Source of the DNA: Eucommia ulmoides
Taxonomy: Eukaryota; Streptophyta; Magnoliopsida; Garryales; Eucommiaceae
DNA length: 64,000 bases
Assembly (NCBI GenBank): GCA_016647705.1
Contig: CM028334.1
Location: 2,480,001 to 2,544,000, forward strand
Direction of reading: 5' to 3'
Position numbers and translations under genes: made by a program
In this document: positions 36,113 through 47,269 of the stretch, piece after piece
How the letters are laid out: each line of letters starts with the position of its first letter
Position numbering within the stretch: the first letter of the stretch is position 1
Notes under the pieces: model-generated
The model's input: the letters and a program-made list of their open reading frames with translations, nothing else
Told to the model about the DNA's origin: nothing
The model's database searches: none

Positions 36113-36640
36113 AATAATGAGTGGTCACACTCAACTTTGCTTATTTTTTTGTTTTAATTAATTTTAAAAAATCTTAATTAATGCACAAATATATGATTAA
36201 TTTTTTTGGTCCATATTTTGAATTATTTGAAAAATAATTGTGATTCAAAAAATATTTGCACCCAAAAAGAAAATAGGTACGATCTAAATTAATAAAATTA
36301 GAACTTGTCGATATGCAAAAATTGATAAAATTAATCAGAATTTATGGTTATTTTTTTTTTTGTTATTTTATAGTATATTAGTAAAATTTAAGTTGTAGAA
36401 ATATTATTTTAGTTTTATGATTATTTATGTAAATTTTGATAGTATATATATTCAGTATTTATAAAATGTCATTGCTCCCTAAAATTTTTGCATCAACTCT
36501 CGGACTTTGCTACCAAAACAACCAAATGATATATATGTGTTTCATACTTCAATATGAAGAATTTATTATAATTTTTTTCAAACCCGCGCAATACGCAGAT
36601 CTAAAACTTAATTCCTTGAAAGGACTGAGAAAGCTTATTT
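36113..36640 (+). mobile_element. Helitron-like AT-rich element, family H1, copy A
   Basis: ATGCACAAATATATGATTAA, TTTGAATTATTTGAAAAATAATTGTGATTC, AGTATATTAGTAAAATTTAAG and CAACCAAATGATATATATG match 36770-37310 and, reversed, 54325-54820. It finishes with ACCCGCGCAATACGCAGATCTAAAACTTA, a worn Helitron-type 3' hairpin plus tail. No helicase or Rep coding is present. Confidence 0.55.
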
Positions 36641-36769
36641 GAGCTTTTATTAATCTTACTAATTTTAGCATAAATATAATAAAAAATTTATTGATAAATT
36701 CGTGTATTCGATAAAGAATACAAATAGTTTGAAAACATTTTCTCTTTGTAATAATTTAAATTTAGCCCC

Positions 36770-37310
36770 AATCATTTTTTTTTCATTTTTTTATTTATAT
36801 TTTTTTTTAATTAATCCACAAATATAAAATGATTACTTGCACCCGATGCACATTTTAAATTACTTAAAAAAAATATTGTGATTCAAAAAATATTTCTATC
36901 CAAAAAACACAGTAGATACAACATAAATTAATTAAAAATTAGAATTTATCGGCTTACAAAAACTGATAAATCTAATCATAATTTATTATTCTTTGATTGT
37001 TATTTTACAGTATATTAGTAAAAGTTAATTTGTAGAAATATAATTTCACTTTCATCATTATTTATGTAATTTTTAATAGTATATTTATTTTTGGTATTTA
37101 TAAAACTTCATTATTCACTAAATTTTATGTTTTTGCTCCTGGTTATTACTACAAAAACAACCGAACGATATCTAAACGCTCATGTTTCAATATTGAGAAT
37201 TTACTACAGGAAAAAAAATCTGAAAACCCGCATATTCTAAATGTTCATGTTTCAATATTGAGAATTTATTATAGAAAAAAAAAATTTAAATCTGCCCATC
37301 TAAAACTAGT
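36770..37310 (+). mobile_element. Helitron-like AT-rich element, family H1, copy B
   Basis: Same order of phrases as copy A, then two tandem versions of ATGTTCATGTTTCAATATTGAGAATTTA and an end CATCTAAAACTAGTTTA, that is CTAG with flanking T, the Helitron 3' rule. The terminal hairpin has decayed. Copies A and B are in direct orientation ~650 bp apart. Confidence 0.55.
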
Positions 37311-38317
37311 TTATTAAAATTTGAGACGCTCACACACACAGATATATATATATCCAATTTTTAAATATACACTAATTTTTATTTTTATTTTATAATCTTT
37401 TATTTTTAAATAATATTTTTAAGGAAAAATATATTTTTCTTAAGAAAAAGTACGAATGTCACTATTTCAATTATTTTTTATAAAATTATTAAGTAGTAAA
37501 TTAGGTACTGTAGATATTAGTTTTTTATTTTATTTTTTAAATTAGTTTAAAACAGAATAAAAGAGGCAAAAATGTATTTTTCTTCCCCTACATTATCATG
37601 GTATTTGTGAGGGTTAAGGTGGTATTAAGCAAACAATAAGTAACCAGGCACAATTGTAAATTTAAGCCCAAATTGTTTGAATTTTGAATTTGTTCTTTTT
37701 GTGGGTGTTTCCCTTTTAATTTTGTTTGGTAATAAATTTAAAAAAAAAACGTTATAATGTTTTTAAAAATTGAGAAAATAATAATTTTAAAGATCAAAAT
37801 TTTTTTTAAGAGATTTTATTATTTAAACCTTATTTAAAAGTTACTATAGTGAAAAAAAAAAAAAGGAAGAAACAATCAAACAGTTATGTTAGTAAAAAAA
37901 TCTTCCGTACAAAATATTGAGAAGATAATCATCGACAGTTGAAAAAATTCATTGAACTGACAATATTATCCTAACATAAATTTTGGACAATTATAATGGA
38001 AAGTTTATTGTATACTCTATATGTCCATTTTTTACGCCTTAAATGTCTCTGTATATTCTCCTCAAAATCCACCACCATCGTTCTTCTCTCTCTCATCATC
38101 AACTTCCCACAACCACCGCCGCTCGTCGATGATCCCATATGTGTAGAGAGGGGGAGAGAGAGAACCAAAATACTCAAATCTTGGAGAAGGCATGAATTGA
38201 AGCCGTTGAAAAGGGGATTGAGGTGAAGGATCTATTGCTCGCGGCGGATCTTGAACAACGAACCCTATTGATGCCGTCAACACCGATATGACGAACTAAA
38301 CCATCTATCTCCTAATA
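37311..38317. other. AT-rich intergenic DNA
   Basis: No gene. 38050-38230 is C/T-rich (CCACCACCATCGTTCTTCTCTC) and ends abruptly at the second solo LTR; its G+C-rich continuation (TCGCTCTCTTCGCCGCCGC) resumes at 40868, so the LTR landed inside one formerly continuous segment. Confidence 0.5.
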
Positions 38318-39195
38318 TGTAAGACCTCAATCGTAACACGTACGTCATTTTAGTTGCATTTTAGAGTAATTGAAAAATTAGGGGTGAAATTGGGTCAATT
38401 AAAATCCAAACTAAAAGTTATTGGGTCAAATTGTAAATTTAGAAACATTTTTCTAAACTTGGAATTCAAATGTGTCATTCAATTTATAAAAAATTTAATT
38501 GTTAGGGATTAAATTACAAATTGAGAAAAGTTAAATGTGAAGATTTGGACAAAAAGAAGATTTTAAGAAATTTCGAGGAGAAAAGAATAATTTAACCCAA
38601 GATATTTTATATATATATATATGCAATTATGCATGTGTGTGTGTGATCTTGAGATTAGCAGGAGGGAGAGAAAGGAGCAGGCAACGTGGCAGTAGGATCA
38701 CCACAAATTTATGCATATATATATTGGCTCATGCATGAAGTGATCACAAATTTTAAGAAGAAGAAAAGATCTAGAAAACCTAGAGAGAGAGAACCGGAGG
38801 TCGGAGGTCGTCGGAGGTTCGTGATCGCCGGTGATGGTGGGTTCTTCAACGTGAGGATGTGTTTTGGTGTTAATCGTTGTTTGGTTCGGCGGGATATGTG
38901 TGTGTGCCGTCCATTTGTCTCGTCCGATGGCAGAGGTGTGTGAAACGGTGTGTATGTGCTCTGTTTTTTTCTTCTATTCTGGGTGTATCAGGTGTGTGTG
39001 GGTGTGAAGGTGTTGTGTTGTGGTGTGTTTTGATCAGGCTTGAAGGGGGTGTTGTTGGTAGAACGGGCTGCTGTGTAGGTGTGTTTTGGACGTTGAAGTG
39101 GGGTGGTGAAAGAGTCGTCGGAGTTAGGGAAGAAGAGAGAGAAAGATGACTGGTCTGATCGCAAGTGGAAGCAGAGCGAGGAAGACGTTTGTTCG

Positions 39196-39385
39196 CCTAG
39201 GCGATGACAAGCTTCGCCTAGGCGGTAAAGCATCAAAACGCAAATAGAAAAAATGGAGGGGTGTTCGCCTAGGCAGTGAAGACGACGGCCTAGGCGGTGG
39301 AGCGTCAGTAAGCAGATCAGGGAAAAGAAAAAGTGTGTTCGCCGAGGCAGTGGATCTTTCGCCGAGGCGGTGAGGGCAGGAGCAA
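39196..39385. repeat. CGCCTAGGCG palindrome array inside solo LTR 2
   Basis: About six variants of TTCGCCTAGGCGGTGA occur at 20-50 bp spacing, the later ones as CGCCGAGGCGGTG. Copy 1 of the LTR has no counterpart array, so it arose within a sublineage. Confidence 0.75.
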
Positions 39386-39957
39386 AAATTAAGAATTTTT
39401 TAAGGAAATCGACAACCGTTTCGGAACGTGTAACGTTTCTCGTTAAATTTTGTGATTGTTAAATTAAATTATTGGCATCAAAAAATTCGAATTGGCGATA
39501 ATAAATATTGAGACCGTTCACATGAATAAATGTTATATAGTAAACTTTAACGAAGCAATACTAGTCGAATAGTAATATTTCATAACAAAATGCGGGGAAT
39601 GGAAAATTATGGAACTTAGGGCATGCATTGCATGATTAGGTTATTTCTACACAAAATATTAATTTAGACCCTGTCACTAATAGGTTCGCAGGCACCGGAG
39701 TAACGGTAGAGTATAGTCGGTAAAAAATTTTCGAAATGGATCACCAGATGAGTGCATTGTCTTCTAATAAATTACAAAATTTATTTTCATATATATGATA
39801 GAAAAATGTGTTTACCTAAAAACTGGACGAATTTGTAATTTATATGGATCAAGCGATTTTGAGTGTTTGTGAAATTGTGGATTTAATTGGTTTTCTAAAG
39901 AAGTGGAAATTGATTGTGGATAAAGTCGTTTGTTGTTGAGATGGAAATTGATGTTGG

Positions 39958-40138
39958 GTCCGACTACGCCATAGTGATTATTTGCTTGGCATAGTCCGGC
40001 GGAGTGGTAATTATCTGTTTGGCATAGTCCGATAGAATGACGATTATCTGCTTGGCATAGTCCAGTAGAGTGACGATTATCTGCTCGGCATAATCTGGTA
40101 GAGTGGTGATTATCTGCTTGGCATAGTCCGGCAGAGTG
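39958..40138. repeat. ~37-bp tandem repeat inside solo LTR 2
   Basis: Five units of TTATCTGCTTGGCATAGTCCGG.AGAGTGGTGA run head to tail, just before the conserved GTTAGGAAGGCAAATCCTACGGG segment. The matching place in LTR 1 (about 4317-4385) has a different short duplication, ATATTTCTCCCC.AAAGGGGTGTGGAT. Confidence 0.85.
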
Positions 40139-40939
40139 TTGTGACCCGTTAGGAAGGCAAATCCTACGGGTGATACGGTACCGTTGTAACTCCCGATCGT
40201 GAGGTTAAACGATCCCGTGGCTAGTCGGAGGGTGTGCAGTGTTTTGTCGTATATGGTGAACCGGTTGGATACATTTATTTGGTGTGTCTGTATATATATA
40301 TTGGTGTATTTGTCATTTTGGTTGTTTTACACCATTTGGTGGGATACAGTATTCTGGTAAATTTTCACTGCTTGAGTGAAATGTGATGTATATATATACA
40401 AGTTTATTTATGTGGTGACAGGAAAAAAGAGTTTTCCTTGTGATATGTGATTGTTATATTATTGCTCGATATGTAGTATTTATATGTTTTATACTTGATC
40501 CATACTAAAAATGTTTTTATTACGAAGACAGTACACCGATAAAAAATTTGGTTTCAGATGCTGCAGTTATGAGTCGGTCCTCTACTGGCACTAGGTAGAG
40601 TCCGGTGATGGTGTAGTGTGGGAGTATTTTGAGAGAAGCTGTCTAAGGCGAACCTGTGAGAGGTTCATTGTCGTTATATCTTTGTTGTTATTATAATTCA
40701 GGGACAGGTGTGTTTCCAATTAGAGAGGATGTATATGGCCTGATTTTGTGGTTGTATATTTATGTATGCCCTTTGTCGTTTTCTAGTTGGTTTGACGTTC
40801 AGGTGATGTCATGTCGACGTCACGCTGGCCCTAGGGTGATAGGTGTCTGGAGTGGGGTGTGACATAATCGCTCTCTTCGCCGCCGCTTCTAACGAGGAGG
40901 GACAGGGCAACAACCCCATAAATAAAGAGATTTTCATTA

Positions 40940-41350
40940 AATTTTATATTTTCATCCGTGAACATTCACAATAATACAAATAGTAGTGTGAATAATTACA
41001 ATGGTGATCGTGATTAAATTTTGTGCGCGTTCTATGTTTTGAATTAATGTGAACATTCATAACAGTTACAAAAGTATGAATGTTCATACCGATAATCTTA
41101 AATCTACTGTAATACAAGTTACCGTTTCAAAATAGTGTGAATATTCAAAATAATACGAATGGTATTGTGAATGTTTCCCATTAATAATATTATATTTAGT
41201 TTAAATGTTCACACTATTTCGAAATAATAATTATTAAAACACGAGACTATTGTACTAATGTGAATGTTCATATCATATAGAAATTGACATTTTTATTGTT
41301 CACAAATATACATTCACACTGCCATGTTTTGAACATTCAGAAATTTATAT
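40940..41350. repeat. Cluster of GTGAAYRTTCAC palindromic motifs
   Basis: GTGAACATTCACAATAATAC, GTGAACATTCATAACAG, TATGAATGTTCATACC, GTGAATATTCAAAATAATACG, AAATGTTCACACTATTTCG, GTGAATGTTCATATC and AACATTCAG recur in both directions at 30-60 bp spacing, often with AATAATACGAAT. The pattern suggests subterminal binding repeats of a DNA transposon, or a decayed palindromic element. No ends found. Confidence 0.55.
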
Positions 41351-41399
41351 TTTTTGTTTTAAAAAAAATATATAACATATATATAAAATAATTTTTTAA

Positions 41400-41740
41400 T
41401 ATGGGCCCCAAGGCCTACCAATATATTAGAGATGTCTCCATCCATCATTTTTCATTTAATCAAAACCCCTTGCTCAAATCGTGTAGAATACTCCCCTCAA
41501 GAAGCGCATGAAGGTGTGTATACATGGTTAGTGTTCTTGGCTCAATTACCCAAATCCGAACCTTCCATCTTCAGAATCTTGCTATAGAAAAGTTGTTGTC
41601 CATATTCTTCCCCAAAAATCACAACCCACTTCGCCTTCCCCAAAAAGAGAATCCGTTCGCCGCCGTCTGCATTGACGATTTTAGCCCTTTCAAAGTCAAC
41701 GATTCCAAAAGTCAATAGATATATACCTGTCAGAAAATGA
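41400..41740 (+). other. G+C-richer segment with an unrecognised 64-codon frame
   Basis: An ATG at 41524 opens VLGSITQIRTFHLQNLAIEK and a Pro/Phe/Asn-rich stretch ending at 41718. Base composition rises compared with the surroundings. I recognise no domain and no splice partner. It lies beside the Mutator transposase remnant, so it could be a captured gene fragment; this is only a guess. Confidence 0.25.
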
Positions 41741-41837
41741 CAAAAACTTTAGTTATTCAAAATGCATTATTTACTATACATCAAATATTATGGTTAAAAT
41801 AATAGTAATAATTGTATTTGTTGTTGTACAGCAAAAA

Positions 41838-42990
41838 TTACATGAAATACAATAACAAAAATAATTGATAGCACGCTAAAAAACAACTATTTATCCCCCG
41901 CTTACCGTTATTCCTGTCTTTGCCGGTCGCGCCAAGCAACGTGTCTTTATACTTTACTTTTAGAAAAGTTCCGTCAAAAAAGAGTAGAGGTCGTACATAT
42001 TTAAAACTAGCCATGCTAGCACTGAATGAAACAAAAAGTCGATTAAAACAACCAGTACTCATATCATATTCAATTTCAAAACAAATTCCGGGGTTTGTCT
42101 CCATGCTCACTTCTTTATATCATCTCAACTCGTCATATCCACTACCATAATCCTCAAAAACATCTACTCTAACTTTTTCAACCCCCCACCATGCATGGTG
42201 ATAACTTATGTCTAACCCATAGTTATTTATAAATTCTTTAACAACGTCAATAGGACGCCTTAGTGGTTGAACATTTAACGTGTTTTTTATACAACTCAAT
42301 ACAACTTTGGAATTAATCCTACCATTTTTCCTGGTTCGGACTGCAGCACTACACGTGTGAGTATTGTTTATGTTTTTTATGTAAAAATATTCATTCTTAC
42401 TATCAACACTCGCATGTACGAACCATTCACATTCCCGCTCAACCTTATATGCACAATATGTTACAATACGAGATGGTTTGTTCTTATGGTAATCAAATTT
42501 AAATCCAATTTCAATGGAATATTTTATCAAGCAATCCCTAAAATCATTCAACCCCCTTTTAAAAACTTGTCATACCTCACGAATTAAATATCTCCAATCA
42601 GCAGATATTGTTGTTGACTTGGTTGGGCAGTATGGTACCAACACACTTTCATCTTCGTCGCTTTCTGGATTATCATTGTAATAGTCAGTGTCAGTTCTAG
42701 TTTCATCTCCGCTACTCATCAACATACATTAACTGTATGGATAAATCAATATATGTCAGATTAAGACTTTTTGAAATCTTTTGGAGATTACATAATGACT
42801 TCATGTCTCCTAAGTAACAATTAGGATGGTTGGGGATTGAATAGGGCAACTTAAAATTTCCCACGCGCAACCCCGTGTACTTCTCGCACACGCGGTCAAA
42901 TAAATCCTCAATGATCGATGTGCTATTAACCTCAAAAATGTGTGTGGTTCCCATGTGTTTAGCCAAAGTATGTTCGTCCAATTTTTCATT
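41838..42990 (-). mobile_element. Mutator-like (MULE) transposase gene, N-terminal half
   Basis: On the minus strand: a MuDR N-terminal region (VGNFKLPYSIPNHPNCYLGD, DLSIQLMYVDE), an acidic spacer (DNPESDEDES), the MuDR DNA-binding domain (FRDCLIKYSIEIGFKFDYHK...CEWFVHASVD, NNTHTCSAAVRTRKN) and the first part of the MULE catalytic domain (RPLLFFDGTFLKVKYKDTLL, ATGKDRNNG) with the first catalytic Asp in FFDGT. In-frame stops include a TAG after YVDE (42712), a TGA in the EV*QVFKRG stretch (about 42574) and a TGA after YDELR (42120). It breaks off after KDRNNG, so the remaining catalytic residues, zinc knuckle and right end are missing. Terminal inverted repeats were not found. Dead. Confidence 0.85.
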
Positions 42991-43670
42991 TCCTAATCAA
43001 AATAAGAAATATTCAATCAATAATAATTGTACCACAAATATAGAAACAAATATAATTGTACATCAAAATATTCAACTGATTATAACTGTACAACAAAATT
43101 CAACTATGGAAGGTTATGCAGCAATATTCAACCAATTATAACTGTACATTCAATATTCAACATATTATAACTGTATAGTAAATATTCAACCAATTATAAA
43201 ATGTAGAGTAAATATTCAACCAATTATAATGGTACATCAATATTCACTCAATACAAATTGCACAGTCCATTCCTAAAATTGGGAACAACTTTATCGATTG
43301 AACAAACAAAATAAAACTCGGAACAAATTTGTTCTGATTTCAAAAGCTTATCCAAAAAATTATCAATAGGAAATCATAAAACTTGTTCTTGTTTTTGTTC
43401 CTAATTTTTGAAAAACAGTAACGACAAATTGGGCAAATATTTGAAACATTCCTAAAATCTAAAAACAAATTGGGAACAGAAACAGTCAATTTCTAAAATT
43501 GGGAACAGATTAATCGATTTTTCAAACAGATGTGGAAAACTCGCAACCAAATATGTTATGTTTCAGAATTTTATCCAAAATATTAAGATGAAATCAAAAA
43601 ATTGGTGCATATTTTTGTTCTTATTTTTTCAAAACAGTAACAATAACTTAGAAACTAGTAAATACATATA
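42991..43670. repeat. ATATTCAAYYAATTATAACTGTACA repeats and GGGAACAGAAAC block
   Basis: From 43010 to 43260, TAATTGTACATCAAAATATTCAACCAATTATAA-like units repeat about six times. From 43270 to 43660 a segment CCTAAAATTGGGAACA...TTATCCAAAA...GTTTTTGTTCCTAATTTTTG is present twice (about 43272 and 43492, period ~220 bp). Both are non-coding. Confidence 0.6.
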
Positions 43671-43674
43671 AGAA

Positions 43675-43850
43675 ATTTGAACCTAGGAAGTTTGATATGC
43701 TGCTCAACAGATGATGCAGTTGCCGACGATGTGTTTCCGATGATGCTAACCGTCGCTTTCGCTAACTCTGCCGGCGTGTAGAGGTGTGTGCGATTTCGGG
43801 TGTTTGCAATGGCCTTAATTATCTTCTTTGCAATTTAGGGCATGAGAAAT
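43675..43850 (-). other. Exon-like open segment upstream of the MULE remnant
   Basis: Minus-strand frame NTRNRTHLYTPAELAKATVS..ASSVEQHIKLPR ends at an AG/GTTCAA position (about 43687) that could be a donor. A TAA lies in frame just upstream, and no ATG was found. It may be the 5' leader or first exon of the MULE or a captured fragment. Not recognised. Confidence 0.25.
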
Positions 43851-44510
43851 GTGAACGGAAAGTTTAATCTCTTCCGTTTTTGTAGCTTGGTGAATGAATT
43901 TCTTGGATTTTTCCTTATTTAGCTTGATTGTTGTTTCCAAAAATACCTAGGAGAGCTCTTCAAATATCAGCCGCATGTGATATATTTCATGTGTAAATTT
44001 GGGGCTCTCTCAAAATAAAAATAAATGAATGGGTTTTTAAGTGTTTTGGCATGTCTATTGGGGCTCATTCAAATATCAAGTGTCAAAATAGGTTTTTAAT
44101 TAAAAATTCCTATATAAAAATAAAAAGCGTGAGTTGTATATTAAAATGATATTTTTTTTATTAGTTTTTTTTTTTTGGTAATTAATTTTTTAGTCCTCTA
44201 TAGAGATCCAATAGAGAAAAAAGACCCCCTGACATGAATAATTAAGTTTTCAGACCCCACAATTTTTTTAGGAAAAAATCTTTCATTATGACCCCCTTGT
44301 TAACATTTATTTACAAGTCTGTCATTCTGTCATTATGCAATAAAACAAATTATGCAATAAAGGGTGTTAACGTTAACGTAAATTTGTTCAAGTAAATACC
44401 ACTTACCTATATTACAATATTACATTGGAAATTGACGTTAATGTTGTTGCATCCATTTTTTTTTTTTTTTGCAAGTTAACGCATTATCTCCCAATCTGTC
44501 TGATTTGTGC

Positions 44511-45560
44511 ATTACGTTAACGTTAACTCGTTTTACCACTAAACGTGTTGTACGTTTTTTCTTTTGAATATTTAGTATATTTTGTGTGTATTTACATTAA
44601 TACATCTTGTTCATTTGTGTGTGTGTTAACGTTAATACATTTTTATTTTTTTTTCATATTACCGTCTCTTTCATTATTTGTTTTGTGTGCATTAACGTTA
44701 ACGCATTTTGGGTGAGTTTGGGTTAACGTTAATGCACATTTTGTTATCTCTATCTGTATTAAACGTTAATATTTTTAATGTTGTCCAAAAAATGTGTGAA
44801 ATAAAAATCACTCATAACATAGGCAAACTTAGTTATATTAACGTTAACGCAATTACAACTCAGCACATTAACTTAATTTCGTTAACGTTAACGCGATTAC
44901 AACCCAGCATATTTTACTTTATTGCGTTAACGTTAACACAATTACAACTCAACAACTTAACTTAATTGCGTTAACGTTAATGCAATTACAAACCCAATAC
45001 ATTTAGTTGCATTAACGCTCAACACAATTACAAACCAGCCATTAACGTATTTTTTATTTTTATTTTTTGTGCATTACGTTAACGTTAACTCATTTTACCA
45101 CCAAACGTATTGTGTGTGTTTTTTCTTGAATATTTAGCGTATTTTGTGTGTATTTAAGTAAATGCATCTTGTTCATTTGTTTGTGTATTAACGTTAATGC
45201 ATTTTTTTTTTTGTGTTTCACATTACCGTCTCTTTCATGATTTATTTTGTGTACATTAACGTTAACGCATTTGGGTGAGTTTACGTTAATATTAATGCAC
45301 ATTTTGTTATCTCTCTCTGTATTAAATGTTAATGCATTTAATGTTGTCCAAAAAATGTGTGAAATAAAAATCATTCAAAATACAGACAAACTTAATTGCA
45401 TTAACGTTAACGCACTTACAACCCAACACATTAATTTAATTGCGTTAACGTTAACGCAATTACAATTCAGCACATTTAACTTAAATTGCGTTAATGTTAA
45501 CATAATTACAATCCAACATACTTAACTTAATTGCGTTAGCGTTAACGTTAATGCAACATG
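44511..45560. repeat. Old ~560-bp tandem duplication with GTTAACGTTAAC arrays
   Basis: GTGCATTACGTTAACGTTAACTC at 44511 returns at 45071 and the following ~350 bp correspond (TGAATATTTAG.GTATTTTGTGTG, ACCGTCTCTTTCAT, TTGTTATCTCT.TCTGTATTAAA, AATGTTGTCCAAAAAATGTG). The copies differ by many substitutions and small indels. Within each, units of TTGCGTTAACGTTAACGCAATTACAA..CA repeat every ~55 bp. Confidence 0.8.
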
Positions 45561-46117
45561 AACAACACCGCCGAATCAAACATTAAACCCAGAAAAAAAG
45601 AGTGGGAGATGTGCGAATTTGGCTAGTGGCCGGCGGTGGTTGCCGGATCTGACTAATGGTGACCGATGGTTGTCCAAAACGAAAATGAACACCACCACCG
45701 CCAACAACACCGTTGAATCAAATATCAACACCGCCGAAGAATACCATTCAAAATACAGACAAACTTAATTGCATTAACGTTAACGCACTTACAACCCAAC
45801 ACATTAATTTAATTGCGTTAACGTTAACGCAATTACAATTCAGCACATTTAACTTAAATTGCGTTAATGTTAACATAATTACAATCCAACATACTTAACT
45901 TAATTGCGTTAGCGTTAACGTTAATGCAACATGAACAACACCGCCGAATCAAACATTAAACCCAGAAAAAAAGAGTGGGAGATGTGCGAATTTGGCTAGT
46001 GGCCGGCGGTGGTTGCCGGATCTGACTAATGGTGACCGATGGTTGTCCAAAACGAAAATGAACACCACCACCGCCAACAACACCGTTGAATCAAATATCA
46101 ACACCGCCGAAGAATAC
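45372..46117. repeat. Exact-looking 373-bp tandem duplication
   Basis: 45372-45744 and 45745-46117 read the same base for base as far as I can compare by eye, from CATTCAAAATACAGAC to CGCCGAAGAATAC. The junction shares ACCA. Such identity next to strongly diverged 560-bp copies means a very recent event or an assembly duplicate. Confidence 0.9.
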
Positions 46118-46465
46118 CACCAAAACGAACAACATCCATCACCATCAGAGAAATATATGTATATAGAGAGAAATATATATATATATATACACACACACAG
46201 ATAAACGAGAACAAATCCACAAATCCAAAACACCCATTTCGCAAATTACCGACCACTAACTTCGACATGAAATCGATTAGGGAAAACAGAGAACAAATCA
46301 AACAAATCGATCACTACCTTCGACAACCACCAACCAACACCGCCGATCGAGCATCAAACGCCGCTGAAGAACACAACCAAAACGAACACCATCGCCGATC
46401 AAGCATCAAAACAAGAAAAAAAAATGAAAAAAACAAGAAAACCCAGATCTGGATTTCCAGATCTG

Positions 46466-46515
<50 letters not shown>
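46466..46515. repeat. Run of 50 A
   Basis: 50 consecutive A follow an inverted pair CCAGATCTGG / CCAGATCTG (46443-46464). Strand slippage makes the exact length unreliable. Confidence 0.9.
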
Positions 46516-46517
<2 letters not shown>

Positions 46518-47269
46518 ACACCGCTATCGTGAACAAGAAGGAGAAAGGCAGCTCCTCGTCGGAGGAAGTCGCTCAAGGACGAGCTCACTTGAGGCGACGG
46601 CGGGTTAAGAGGAGCGTTGATCGTCGAGCTGTTGTTGGCTCACAGAGCCGGCACCAAACGATTGGAGTCCTCCACTTGGGCGGCGATTCACCCGGCGGCA
46701 GGAGGCGGTGTTGGCTAGAGGTACAAAATCCGACGTTCATAACGCCGAGGACGGCGGCACTCCTTTGCAAGTGAAGGCTACTCAAATGATGAAGTTTCTC
46801 TTCGAAAGGAAGAGGGGCTCGATAGGTTTAGAGAGTGAGTTTAGAGTATGAAAGAGAGAGAGGATGAGTGATAGTTAACGTAAATAAGAGAGATAGTTTG
46901 TTCAGGGGTATATGTGTCTTTTTAATATTCTTTTGTATTTTTTGAGAACTAAAAACTAAACTACATGTACGAAAAAGTCTGATCCCTAATCATACATATA
47001 AAAATAATTTTTTTCTGAATGGTCTCTCTATGAAGGATTATATTTCTATTTTTTTTTTTACGTTGAAAATGTTTATAATTTTGTTTTTTTTCATACACGA
47101 GTTTTGTTCCACAATAAATGAATTTTTAATTTTTATTTATATAATTGTATATTTTGTAAAATAACATTTAAATATTGATATTCGTGAGATCGTTTTAGTC
47201 TACCCATGTAATAAAAAGTAGGAACAAAACCGTTAAAACTTTTTACCGCAAGCCACCCTCCTGTGTCTC

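Larger units (their letters stand above)
38318..40864 (+). mobile_element. Solo LTR of the same Ty3/gypsy-type family (copy 2)
   Basis: A 2547-bp unit, TGTAAGACCTCAATCG to GGGTGTGACA, flanked by TAATA (38313-38317) and TAATC (40865-40869), four of five bases alike. It shares the start, the CCGTTGTAACTCCCGATCGTGAGGTTAAA segment and the end with copy 1 (2418-5052). It has two arrays not seen in copy 1: CGCCTAGGCG-type repeats (39196-39385) and a ~37-bp tandem repeat (39958-40138). No internal region. Fossil solo LTR. Confidence 0.85.
44191..47040. mobile_element. Candidate 2.85-kb non-autonomous transposon with GTTAAC hexamer arrays
   Basis: The left tip TCCTCTATAGAGATCCAATAG pairs with the reverse complement of the right tip, TCCTTCATAGAGAGACCATTC, and both are followed by AGAAAAAA; beyond this, CAGACC/CAGACT and ACCCCCTTGTTAAC/ACCCCTGAAC segments also align. 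Inside are about 25 copies of TTAACGTTAA, two duplication layers and a G+C-rich right part (46240-46800, ACCGCCGATCGAGCATCAAA, GGCGATTCACCCGGCGGCAG). No transposase or convincing host exon. No clear target duplication, so the borders are approximate and the superfamily (Mutator-like is my first guess) is open. Confidence 0.5.

Noticed and set aside
46267-46774. Lys-rich frames over 100 codons
   Set aside because: Created by the 50-A run and surrounding simple sequence.
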